Of a DNA stretch of 64,000 nucleotides, positions 1 to 7,900 are shown in pieces. A program made the position numbers and the translations under genes. Under the pieces are notes generated by a model. It was not told the DNA's origin. It searched no databases and saw nothing but the letters and a program-made list of their open reading frames with translations. How positions within the stretch are numbered: position 1 is the stretch's first letter; every line of letters begins with the position of its first letter. Where the stretch lies: positions 26,248 through 90,247 of the forward strand of contig NZ_AEMI01000038.1 in NCBI RefSeq assembly GCF_000166715.1. The letters run 5' to 3'. The stretch comes from Leuconostoc gelidum subsp. gelidum KCTC 3527 (GTDB taxonomy: Bacteria > Bacillota > Bacilli > Lactobacillales > Lactobacillaceae).

Positions 1-2
1 GG

Positions 3-203
3 ATAAGATTAACAATACGGGCAGCATTGCATGAACTAACTGATCAAGATGTTACAACATTGGAAACGATTAACCAGCAACCTATTGTTCAACCATTAAG
101 CATGGTAGCTGCCGATGTGAATTATCGTTTGCATCTCCAACCCAGCGAAGTTATTGATGGTACAAGATTTGAAATAGGTGTCGGTGTGAATTATTATGAG
201 TGA
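3..203 (+). CDS. 3' end of an unrecognised gene (cut by window edge)
   Basis: The window opens inside this gene; 66 sense codons can be read from base 3 to the TGA at 201-203, ending in GVGVNYYE. It overlaps the next start codon by eight bases (ATGAGTGA), so the two are probably translated in a coupled way. No family was recognised from the tail, which is mixed polar/hydrophobic with no membrane segment. The frame is chosen because the other two forward frames stop early. The function is unknown. Confidence 0.6.
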   Translation: MRLTIRAALHELTDQDVTTLETINQQPIVQPLSMVAADVNYRLHLQPSEVIDGTRFEIGVGVNYYE

Positions 204-489
204 TAGTAAAAAATACGACACCTATTTGTTTACTGGTGTATTGGTAGAGCAGGACGCCTCGGGTAGGTATCAACCCAAAACTGGCGTTAAATCAAATGTT
301 TGGCGAACTGGTAAACATACTAAAGGAAAATTCAAACAAATTGGGCAGGTTTTTTTAACGGAAAAAGGACAAGCTATAACTGTCCTCAATACTGAAAAAT
401 TACCTTTTAACAAACGACATAATTATTCCTCTTTACAACGTTGGACCAGAGAACAAGTTAGTCTTGAATTATTAAAAGAGTGGTTATAA
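196..489 (+). CDS. small hypothetical protein, 97 aa
   Basis: An unrecognised basic protein of 97 residues, rich in Lys, Thr and Gln, with no signal peptide or membrane segment. It overlaps the upstream partial gene by 8 bp and has no clear Shine-Dalgarno of its own, which fits coupled translation. It ends 13 bases before a strong bidirectional terminator, so it is the last gene of its operon. The reading frame runs without interruption and has normal codon use. A role cannot be inferred from sequence alone. Confidence 0.65.
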   Translation: MSDSKKYDTYLFTGVLVEQDASGRYQPKTGVKSNVWRTGKHTKGKFKQIGQVFLTEKGQAITVLNTEKLPFNKRHNYSSLQRWTREQVSLELLKEWL

Positions 490-502
490 AAGTTAAACAG
501 TA

Positions 503-553
503 AAAAACGTGCATACAGAAAATATCAGTGTTATTTTCTGTATGCACGTTTTT
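503..553. terminator. bidirectional intrinsic terminator
   Basis: A 22-bp perfect stem (503-524 with 532-553) has a 7-nt loop, an A-run on the left and a T-run on the right. It lies between the forward operon ending at 489 and the reverse MFS gene ending at 574, so it can stop transcription from both sides. Confidence 0.9.
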
Positions 554-573
554 ATGTTATCTCTGAATACACT

Positions 574-1809
574 TTAGGTTGACTGATGTTCTAAATGACG
601 TGTTGATACGTTAAATGATATTGCGTTGATGATGATAATAATAGTACAGAAAATAAATATACCACGATAATCAAATAGGCTTGCAATTAATGCACCAAAC
701 ATAGGTCCCATGACCGATCCTAGCGATTGAAAACTTTGATTATAACTAAATATGCGACTTGTCATTTCAGTAGGCGAGTTTTTTGCTAACAAAGTTTGAA
801 TTGCGGGTAACATTGTGGCATCACTAATACCAACTAAAAAACGAAAAAACATCAGCATACTAATACTTGTGACAAATGCTGTTGGTAGAAAGGCAATAAC
901 AGCTATCATAAAACCAATTTTAATCATACGATCGGTACCTAAATGGTCACCGATACGGCCAAAAGGTGGAGCCGCTATAACGGTTGCAATACCGGGCATG
1001 GCAGCAACCATACCAGCAATAAAAGTAGTATTTGAGGCATTATGCATTAATTCACGAACAAACAAACTAATAATCGGATTGATGGCTGTATTCACAGTTT
1101 GAACTAACATGGTTGTCACAAACAGACCAATAATCAATTGCTTATTTGGTATATGTGCCCAGAGATATTTGGTCGAAGCATTGGCAATGCGGGGCGTTGA
1201 TATATGAGGTGTTTCTTTGACTAAAAATAATGTCAGTAAGAATACTAGAAACAAAATAATACCAGTGATATGAAAAGACGTACGGTAACTAAAAAAAGTA
1301 GCTAAAGTACCGCCAAACAAAGGGCCAATTAAATTGCCTGCAGTCATTCCGGTGACTAAAATACTCAGTGCTTTACCTGCATGTTTTTTAGGTGTTTGGG
1401 TAGCAACAAGTGCATTAGCATTTGATATAAATCCGCCCATGCCGCCCTGCAGTGCTCGTAAAAAGAGCAGTTGCCACACATTTGTCACATTGCCCATTAA
1501 AAATAGCACAATTGACATACCAAGTGCAGCCCGTAATAGCATTAATTTTCGACCTTTTCTGTCAGCGAGTTTGCCCCAAAAAGGTGACACAATTGCTGTC
1601 ACAAGAAATGATATGGCAAATACAGCACCAGAGTAAAAACTCAATTGATTTTTGCTGAAAGTGCCTAGCGTATCAATGTACAGTGATAAAAATGGCATAA
1701 CTTCACTTAGAGCAACGCCAGTCATAAACACACCGAACCAAAGAACAAAAACATTCTGTTGCCAAAGTGGTTCAGACTCATCTAATGTGGTGTTATAATC
1801 TTCAGACAT
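574..1809 (-). CDS. MFS multidrug-type efflux transporter
   Basis: A 12-segment major facilitator protein of about 411 residues, in the drug:H+ antiporter group. It carries motif A between segments 2 and 3 (GKLADRKGRKLMLLRA) and a motif-C-like Gly-rich stretch in segment 5 (GMTAGNLIGPLFGG), typical of exporters. An upstream in-frame ATG at 1815 lies only 2 nt from the Shine-Dalgarno (AAGAAGGA), while the ATG at 1809 has an 8-nt spacing, so 1809 is chosen. The family exports drugs or metabolites across the cytoplasmic membrane; the substrate cannot be read from sequence. It stands alone, converging on the 503-553 terminator and divergent from rsh. Confidence 0.88.
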   Translation of the reverse strand: MSEDYNTTLDESEPLWQQNVFVLWFGVFMTGVALSEVMPFLSLYIDTLGTFSKNQLSFYSGAVFAISFLVTAIVSPFWGKLADRKGRKLMLLRAALGMSIVLFLMGNVTNVWQLLFLRALQGGMGGFISNANALVATQTPKKHAGKALSILVTGMTAGNLIGPLFGGTLATFFSYRTSFHITGIILFLVFLLTLFLVKETPHISTPRIANASTKYLWAHIPNKQLIIGLFVTTMLVQTVNTAINPIISLFVRELMHNASNTTFIAGMVAAMPGIATVIAAPPFGRIGDHLGTDRMIKIGFMIAVIAFLPTAFVTSISMLMFFRFLVGISDATMLPAIQTLLAKNSPTEMTSRIFSYNQSFQSLGSVMGPMFGALIASLFDYRGIFIFCTIIIIINAISFNVSTRHLEHQST

Positions 1810-1885
1810 TTGCATATTCCTTCTTAAAAAATGATACTACTAGTTTATGCTTATTTATGAAAATATGCACACTCTAAGACTGGCC

Positions 1886-1914
1886 TTGTGAAAATATTAA
1901 AATTTTATTATAAT
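1886..1914 (+). promoter_or_regulatory. promoter for rsh
   Basis: TTGTGA (1886-1891), a 17-bp spacer and TATAAT (1909-1914) give a good sigma-A promoter. The start would be near 1921, leaving a 5' leader of about 125 nt before rsh. Confidence 0.65.
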
Positions 1915-1996
1915 TAAATTACGCATAAAAAGCGTCATAAGGCACACTGCGGTTTTTAAAATAGCAATGTGTCTTCCGGAATATATGAAGGGAAAT

Positions 1997-2032
1997 ATGT
2001 TTACTGACGCCATACCATGGTTGTCTAAGTGA
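1997..2032 (+). other. possible leader peptide ORF upstream of rsh
   Basis: An 11-codon ORF (MFTDAIPWLSK) follows AAGGGA at 1988-1993 and stops 13 bases before the rsh ATG. It is in a different frame from rsh. The rsh ATG itself lacks a convincing ribosome-binding site, so this ORF could feed ribosomes to it or act as an attenuator. The spacing from AAGGGA is short, so this is only a candidate. Confidence 0.35.
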
Positions 2033-2045
2033 CATACTTGAAAAT

Positions 2046-4283
2046 ATGGCAAAAACAAAAAAATATACAGGCGAAGAAGTACTGACCTTAGTTGGGCAAT
2101 ACATGTCTGACGCAGATACTGCAAAAGTTAAGGCTGCATATGAATGGGCATCAGATTTACATAAGGAACAGTCGCGTAAATCGGGCGAACCCTATATTAT
2201 TCATCCCATTCAAGTCGCTGGTATTTTAGCTGAATTAAAGATGGACACGGCGACTGTCATATCTGGTTATTTACATGATGTTGTTGAAGACACGCCAGCA
2301 ACACTTGCAGATGTTGAATCAAAATTTGGCGAAACAATTAGCCAAATTATTGATGGCGTCACTAAAATTAGTAAGATTCAGTACAAGAATTCACAGGAGC
2401 AACTTGCAGAAAACCATCGTAAATTACTTTTGGCGATGTCAAAGGACATTCGTGTTATTATTGTTAAGCTAGCTGACAGATTGCATAATATGCGAACTTT
2501 AGGTGCATTACGTGAGGAAAAACAATATCGTATTGCGAGTGAAACATTAGATATTTACGCGCCATTGGCCGATCGATTAGGTATTAGTACAATTAAATGG
2601 GAACTTGAGGATTTGTCTTTAAGTTATTTAAATCAGGGGAAATATCATAGTATTGCATCACGAATGAATATGAAACGTGACGAACGTATTAGATATGTAC
2701 AAGAAGCAGTTTCTGAAATTGAAACAGCCATTCAAGAGCTTGAATTACAGCATATCGATGTTTACGGTCGACCAAAACATATTTATTCAATCTATCGTAA
2801 AATGACGGATAAACATAAAGCTTTTGAAGAAATCTACGATTTATCTGCGGTACGAGTCTTGACAGAAACAATTCCAGATACATATGCTGTACTTGGTGCG
2901 ATTCATTCAAAGTGGATGCCTTTGCCCGGTCGATTCAAAGATTATATTGCGTTGCCAAAAGCAAATGGCTATCAAAGTTTGCATACCACGGTGATTGGCC
3001 CAGGGGGTCGACCACTAGAAGTACAAATTAGAACACATACGATGCATGAAGTGGCTGAATTTGGTGTGGCAGCACACTGGGCTTATAAGCAAAATAAAGG
3101 TGTCAATAAAGAAGTAAAAATTAATGATCATAGCCAACAAGCATTAAATGTGATCCAAGGTATTTTAGAGTTACAAGAAGATGCGAAAAATGCTGAAGAT
3201 TTCATGGATGGAGTTCAAGGTGATTTATTTAGTGACCGTGTATACGCATTTACACCACGGGGAGATGTTTTTGAGTTAGCTAAAGGCGCAGGACCGCTTG
3301 ATATGGCTTTTTCAATTCATACAAATGTTGGGATTAAAACAACGGGCGCAAAAATCAACGGGCGAATTGTGCCGCTTGATTATAAAATCAAAACTGGCGA
3401 CATTATTGAAATTATTACAAGTACATCCGCGAAACCGAGTCGAGATTGGTTAGATTTGGTGTCAACACGTCGTGCACGTAATAAAATCAAACAATATTTC
3501 AAACAATTAGATCGTGATGACAATATTGAAGCAGGGCGAGAATTAGTATCACGAAATTTGCGTGATACAGGATTTAGTGCGATAAATATTCTATCAACAG
3601 AGAATTTAGTTAAAACAGCTGAGGTACTACATTATCATTCATACGATGATATGTTCGCAGCAATTGGTTATGGTGATGTTGCAGTTCCTGGGGTTGTGAA
3701 CAAGTTGACCGAGGGCATTCGTGAGGCAAAACAAGAAGCTGAAACAGCTGAATTACAGCGCGAATTACTTGAGGAAGGACATGAAATTAAGCGTGGTGAA
3801 ACAGCATTAACACAACGTCAAAAAGGCTCAGCAGATGATATTGTGATTGCTGGTGTTGATAATCTTTTAATCCGCTTGGGCCGCTGTTGCACACCTGTTC
3901 CAGGTGATCAAGTGATAGGTTATATTACAAAAGGACGTGGTATTTCTGTTCACCGCGTTGGTTGTCCGAATATTCGTGCGGCAGAAACACAGGGACAACG
4001 ACTGGTTGATGTACAATGGGAAAATGAAGAGGGTTTGAAACCTAATTATGATGCTGATTTGACAGTTCACGGCGAAAATCGTAATGGTTTACTTAATGAT
4101 GTTTTACGTGCTGTTAATGGGCGCACACGATTTGTGAATTCGGTTAATGGACATGTGACAAAAAATGGCATGGCGCAGGTATCATTGTCACTGGGTGTCA
4201 AAAATAGTATGCAACTCAATGGTATTATGGATGCACTAAATACACTACCTGCGGTTTATGATGTTGAGCGAACTTTTCACTAA
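2046..4283 (+). CDS. relA: bifunctional (p)ppGpp synthetase/hydrolase Rsh
   Basis: A 745-residue long RelA/SpoT homologue that makes and degrades the stringent-response alarmone (p)ppGpp. Domains in order: an HD hydrolase (His53, HD at 77-78, ED at 81-82, so the hydrolase residues are intact), a synthetase (around 240-350, with GRPKHIYSIYRKM), a TGS domain (about 395-455), a helical/Cys region with RCCTPVPGD, and a C-terminal ACT domain (about 670-745). Length is normal for the Firmicutes enzyme. It is preceded by a leader of about 125 nt with its own promoter and followed, after 96 bp, by dtd, the usual Firmicutes order. The start has a weak Shine-Dalgarno. Confidence 0.95.
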   Translation: MAKTKKYTGEEVLTLVGQYMSDADTAKVKAAYEWASDLHKEQSRKSGEPYIIHPIQVAGILAELKMDTATVISGYLHDVVEDTPATLADVESKFGETISQIIDGVTKISKIQYKNSQEQLAENHRKLLLAMSKDIRVIIVKLADRLHNMRTLGALREEKQYRIASETLDIYAPLADRLGISTIKWELEDLSLSYLNQGKYHSIASRMNMKRDERIRYVQEAVSEIETAIQELELQHIDVYGRPKHIYSIYRKMTDKHKAFEEIYDLSAVRVLTETIPDTYAVLGAIHSKWMPLPGRFKDYIALPKANGYQSLHTTVIGPGGRPLEVQIRTHTMHEVAEFGVAAHWAYKQNKGVNKEVKINDHSQQALNVIQGILELQEDAKNAEDFMDGVQGDLFSDRVYAFTPRGDVFELAKGAGPLDMAFSIHTNVGIKTTGAKINGRIVPLDYKIKTGDIIEIITSTSAKPSRDWLDLVSTRRARNKIKQYFKQLDRDDNIEAGRELVSRNLRDTGFSAINILSTENLVKTAEVLHYHSYDDMFAAIGYGDVAVPGVVNKLTEGIREAKQEAETAELQRELLEEGHEIKRGETALTQRQKGSADDIVIAGVDNLLIRLGRCCTPVPGDQVIGYITKGRGISVHRVGCPNIRAAETQGQRLVDVQWENEEGLKPNYDADLTVHGENRNGLLNDVLRAVNGRTRFVNSVNGHVTKNGMAQVSLSLGVKNSMQLNGIMDALNTLPAVYDVERTFH

Positions 4284-4379
4284 AATTAATGAACAATTTT
4301 GATGTAAGTATTATTTGCGCTGTATGATTTGGTAAAAAGTCTTTTGGTAGATAGCATTGTAAAAAATATAGGGATAAAA

Positions 4380-4826
4380 ATGAAAATAGTATTACAACGT
4401 GTGACACAGGCATGTGTGAGTATTGATGGTAATAAAATTGGTGAAATTAATCATGGATTCGTACTGTTTGTTGGTGTGGCAGATGAAGATAGTCAATTAG
4501 AAATTGATTATCTTGTTCGAAAAATCAGTCAATTACGTGTCTTCGAAGATGATAATGAGCGGATGAATTTAAGTATTCAAGATATAAATGGCGCCATATT
4601 GTCTATTTCACAGTTCACATTATTTGCCAACACCAAAAAAGGTAATCGACCCAGCTTTACTGATGCTGGAGCCCCAGTATTTGCATCGCTTATGTATGAT
4701 CATTTTAATGAATCGTTACGTGCAAGTGGTTTATCGGTCATAACTGGTGAATTTGGTGCTAATATGCAGGTATCATTGGTTAATGATGGACCAGTTACGA
4801 TATTATTTGATACAGCACATCAATAA
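4380..4826 (+). CDS. dtd: D-aminoacyl-tRNA deacylase
   Basis: A 148-residue DTD enzyme that removes D-amino acids (and glycine mischarged on tRNA-Ala) from tRNA. It has both family signatures: SQFTLFA around residue 80 and NDGPVT near the C terminus, the latter holding the Gly-cisPro element of the active site. An upstream in-frame ATG at 4329 would add 17 residues not seen in the family; the ATG at 4380 sits behind AGGGA and gives the canonical MKIVLQRV start. It is probably cotranscribed with rsh and ends at a bidirectional terminator. Confidence 0.93.
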   Translation: MKIVLQRVTQACVSIDGNKIGEINHGFVLFVGVADEDSQLEIDYLVRKISQLRVFEDDNERMNLSIQDINGAILSISQFTLFANTKKGNRPSFTDAGAPVFASLMYDHFNESLRASGLSVITGEFGANMQVSLVNDGPVTILFDTAHQ

Positions 4827-4864
4827 AAAATGGTACTTGCATAAGCAAATACCATTTTTTATTG
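4821..4864. terminator. bidirectional terminator between dtd and plsY
   Basis: A 15-bp stem (4821-4835 with 4850-4864) has a further inner TTGC/GCAA pairing and A/T runs on both sides. It overlaps the stop codons of both convergent genes. Confidence 0.85.
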
Positions 4865-5476
4865 ATGTCTATTTTGACGAATACTATTGTATAAACCAAA
4901 TGGCACTGTACTTTCCGTACCGCTTTTAATGCGAGAAATATTCGAACGGTGTCGATAAAAAACAAATATAGTTAATATAATAGTGACAATTGTTAAGACT
5001 AAGTCATGATAAAATAATGAGGCAAAAACTGCGAAACTAAAACTAATCATAGCACTCATCGAAACCATTGATGTTAGTAGTAATACTAAAATAAATACAC
5101 TGACGGCTAAAATGAAAAAATATGGGTTATAGGCTAACAGAATGCCAGCGGATGTTGCAACGGCCTTACCACCTTTAAATTTGAGCCAAATTGAAAATGT
5201 ATGACCAATAATGGCAGCAACACCAACTAACATTGGATTAATGTTACTGTTGAATAATAGAGGTAATAGGCCAGCTGCAGTACCTTTTAATAAATCAAGT
5301 ACCAATGTTACAATTCCGGCTGCAGTGCCAAGAACACGAAATGAATTTGTTGTACCGACATTACCAGACCCTTCATCTCGAATATCCTTATGGTAAAATA
5401 ATTTACCAATCCAAAATCCGGGCATTAGAGATCCAAGTAAATAAGAGAAAACGAACATTAATATCGTTGAAAACAT
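4859..5476 (-). CDS. plsY: acyl-phosphate:glycerol-3-phosphate acyltransferase PlsY
   Basis: A 205-residue integral membrane acyltransferase that transfers acyl groups from acyl-phosphate to glycerol-3-phosphate, the first step of membrane phospholipid synthesis. The three PlsY loops are visible: GSGNVGTTN near residue 36, the phosphate-binding KFKGGKAVATSAG around 100, and a late conserved loop. About five to six hydrophobic segments span the protein. The start has AGGAG at a normal distance. It is divergent from parE, the arrangement seen in many Lactobacillales and staphylococci. Confidence 0.94.
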   Translation of the reverse strand: MFSTILMFVFSYLLGSLMPGFWIGKLFYHKDIRDEGSGNVGTTNSFRVLGTAAGIVTLVLDLLKGTAAGLLPLLFNSNINPMLVGVAAIIGHTFSIWLKFKGGKAVATSAGILLAYNPYFFILAVSVFILVLLLTSMVSMSAMISFSFAVFASLFYHDLVLTIVTIILTIFVFYRHRSNISRIKSGTESTVPFGLYNSIRQNRHQ

Positions 5477-5574
5477 GATTTAAACTCCTCATATTGATGC
5501 GTTAGCATAAATTTAATTTTAGCATAAAAATAGATAGTAGAGGGGGTGACTTAATCAAATTAAAATATTTATAC

Positions 5575-5603
5575 TTGTCAGAATGCATTTTTTCATCTAT
5601 GAT
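5575..5603 (+). promoter_or_regulatory. promoter for parE
   Basis: TTGTCA (5575-5580), 17 bp, TATGAT (5598-5603). It lies in the 202-bp divergent plsY/parE space, about 75 bp before the parE start. Confidence 0.65.
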
Positions 5604-5678
5604 AATATAGATTGACGCGTGATGATGAACAATTATTGTTGTCGTGTGTGTATGAAATTAAGAAAGATATGAGTATTC

Positions 5679-7751
5679 ATGGCAGAAAAAAACCATTATG
5701 ATTCAGATTCAATAAAAATTTTAGAAGGACTTGAGGCAGTTCGTAAACGTCCAGGGATGTATATTGGCTCAACAGATGGCCGTGGTTTGCATCACCTAGT
5801 TTATGAAATTGTCGATAACGCCGTTGATGAGGCTTTAGGCGGTTATGGTCATGACATTCGGGTGACAATTCACGAAAATAATGCCATTACTGTGCAGGAT
5901 TTTGGCCGTGGTATGCCTGTTGGTATGCACGAGTCTGGCAAACCAACGCCTGAAGTTATTTTGACTGTGCTGCATGCTGGTGGTAAATTTGGTCAGGGTG
6001 GTTATGCGACATCTGGGGGATTGCATGGCGTTGGTTCTTCAGTTGTTAATGCCTTATCGGAAAGCTTACAAGTGACAATTGTTCGTGATGGACACAAGTG
6101 GCAAGAAGATTTTATTAAAGGTGGACAGCCTGTAGGCACGTTACGCGATTTAGGTGTGACCAAAGAGTCTAGTGGCACAAAAGTAACCTTTAAACCAGAT
6201 GCAACTATTTTTAGCTCTACGGTTTATAAATATGATACTTTGTCTGAACGATTGCGTGAATCAGCCTTTTTGATGTCAGGTGTTAAATTCAGTTTGACTG
6301 ATGAACGGGTAAAGCCAAAAAGAGTTGAAGAGTATCATTATGAAAAGGGCCTAGAGGCTTTTGTTGGTTTTTTGAACGAAGAAAAAGAAACCATTGGCTC
6401 AATTATGACGTTTGAAGGACAGCAAGATGGTATTGCTGTTGAAGTAGCTGCGCAATATAATGATGGTTACTCAGAAACATTATTATCGTTTGTTAACAAT
6501 GTACGTACGCAAGACGGTGGGACACATGAAGTTGGCTTCCGTACAGCATGGACTAAAGCGTTTAACGAATATGCTAGGAAAGTTAACCTATTAAAAGAAA
6601 AAGATAAAAATCTTGAAGGTACCGATGTTAGAGAAGGATTAGCAGCTGTTATTTCATTGCGTGTGCCGGAACAATTTTTGCAATTTGAGGGTCAGACTAA
6701 AGGCAAATTAGGAACACCAGAAGCACGTGGTATAGTTGATGCTGTTGTTAATGAGACTTTAGGTCGATTTTTAATGGAAAATGGTGATTTTGGTCAAAAT
6801 CTCATTCGAAAGGCAATTCGAGCACGTGAGGCACGTGAAGCTGCACGTAAAGCACGTGACGAAAGTCGAACAGGCAAGACAAAAGGTCAAAAGGATCGCC
6901 TATTGTCGGGTAAATTAGCACCGGCGCAGTCAAAGAATGCTGAACATAATGAATTATTTTTGGTGGAAGGTGACTCTGCCGGTGGTTCAGCCAAGCAAGG
7001 TCGCGATCGTAAGTTCCAAGCAATTTTACCGTTACGTGGTAAAGTTTTAAACACAGAAAAAGCAAAGCTCGCTGATATCTTGAAAAATGAAGAGATTTCA
7101 ACGCTGATTTACGCTATAGGTGGTGGTGTTGGAACAGATTTTAAGGTTGCTGATACTGCATTTAGCAAAGTCATTATTATGACTGATGCTGATGATGATG
7201 GGGCGCATATACAGACATTGCTTTTAACTTTCTTTTACAAGTATATGAGACCATTAATTGAAGCAGGCCGAGTTTATATTGCTTTACCACCATTGTATCG
7301 TGTTAAATATGCGTCAAAGAAGTTTGATGATAAGTTTGCATGGACAAACGACGAACTAGAAACGATAACAAATCAAAATGATGCCCGTTATGAATTAACG
7401 CGTTTTAAAGGATTGGGTGAAATGAATGCACCATTATTGTGGGAAACGACAATGGATCCTGAATCACGTACGTTGATTCGTGTTAAAATTGATGATGCTG
7501 TGCTTGCTGAAAAGCGCGTGACAACCTTGATGGGCGATAAAGTTGAACCACGTCGTGAGTGGATTGAAGCAAACGTCCACTTTACGTTAGATGAAGCGGG
7601 TTCAATATTGGATACAGTTGAAGGTTATGACAGTAATGCAAGTGATATTTTCGAAAAAGTACGTAACCATGAAAATACAGATTCAGTTGTAAGCAATGAC
7701 ACAAAAACAAGTGCACCCGTAATTACAACGTGGCAAAAAGGCGATAAATAA
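5679..7751 (+). CDS. parE: DNA topoisomerase IV subunit B
   Basis: A 690-residue type IIA topoisomerase ATPase subunit; with ParC it decatenates daughter chromosomes. The N-terminal GHKL ATPase shows EIVDNAVDEAL and GGLHGVGSSVVNALS; the TOPRIM domain shows EGDSAGGSA and TDADDDGAHI, the metal-binding acidic cluster. It is called ParE rather than GyrB because it is followed by parC and preceded by plsY, a conserved setting for topoisomerase IV. No resistance change can be claimed. The start has only a weak AAGAAAGA ribosome site. A 150-bp gap with a 30-bp palindrome separates it from parC. Confidence 0.95.
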   Translation: MAEKNHYDSDSIKILEGLEAVRKRPGMYIGSTDGRGLHHLVYEIVDNAVDEALGGYGHDIRVTIHENNAITVQDFGRGMPVGMHESGKPTPEVILTVLHAGGKFGQGGYATSGGLHGVGSSVVNALSESLQVTIVRDGHKWQEDFIKGGQPVGTLRDLGVTKESSGTKVTFKPDATIFSSTVYKYDTLSERLRESAFLMSGVKFSLTDERVKPKRVEEYHYEKGLEAFVGFLNEEKETIGSIMTFEGQQDGIAVEVAAQYNDGYSETLLSFVNNVRTQDGGTHEVGFRTAWTKAFNEYARKVNLLKEKDKNLEGTDVREGLAAVISLRVPEQFLQFEGQTKGKLGTPEARGIVDAVVNETLGRFLMENGDFGQNLIRKAIRAREAREAARKARDESRTGKTKGQKDRLLSGKLAPAQSKNAEHNELFLVEGDSAGGSAKQGRDRKFQAILPLRGKVLNTEKAKLADILKNEEISTLIYAIGGGVGTDFKVADTAFSKVIIMTDADDDGAHIQTLLLTFFYKYMRPLIEAGRVYIALPPLYRVKYASKKFDDKFAWTNDELETITNQNDARYELTRFKGLGEMNAPLLWETTMDPESRTLIRVKIDDAVLAEKRVTTLMGDKVEPRREWIEANVHFTLDEAGSILDTVEGYDSNASDIFEKVRNHENTDSVVSNDTKTSAPVITTWQKGDK

Positions 7752-7809
7752 TCATCTTGTTGTATGTTAAACGACTTTAACGGTGAGACATTAATCTGAC
7801 TAGATATTG

Positions 7810-7839
7810 AAATACCGTGTACAATTGTATACGGTATTT
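7810..7839. repeat. 30-bp palindrome between parE and parC
   Basis: An inverted repeat with a single G-T wobble (7819/7830) is centred at 7824/7825, starting AAATACCGT and ending ACGGTATTT. No T-run follows, so it is not a standard terminator. It could be an mRNA processing or attenuation hairpin, or a protein-binding site ahead of parC. Confidence 0.6.
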
Positions 7840-7900
7840 GCGTAGTAATTTTATTTTGAAAGGAAATGTGTCTATTTAGTAATAATAGGCAATCATATAT

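Noticed and set aside
1897..2124. Minus-strand frame of 75 codons across the rsh start
   Set aside because: It overlaps the rsh promoter and leader, lacks a ribosome site and shows no protein-like pattern.
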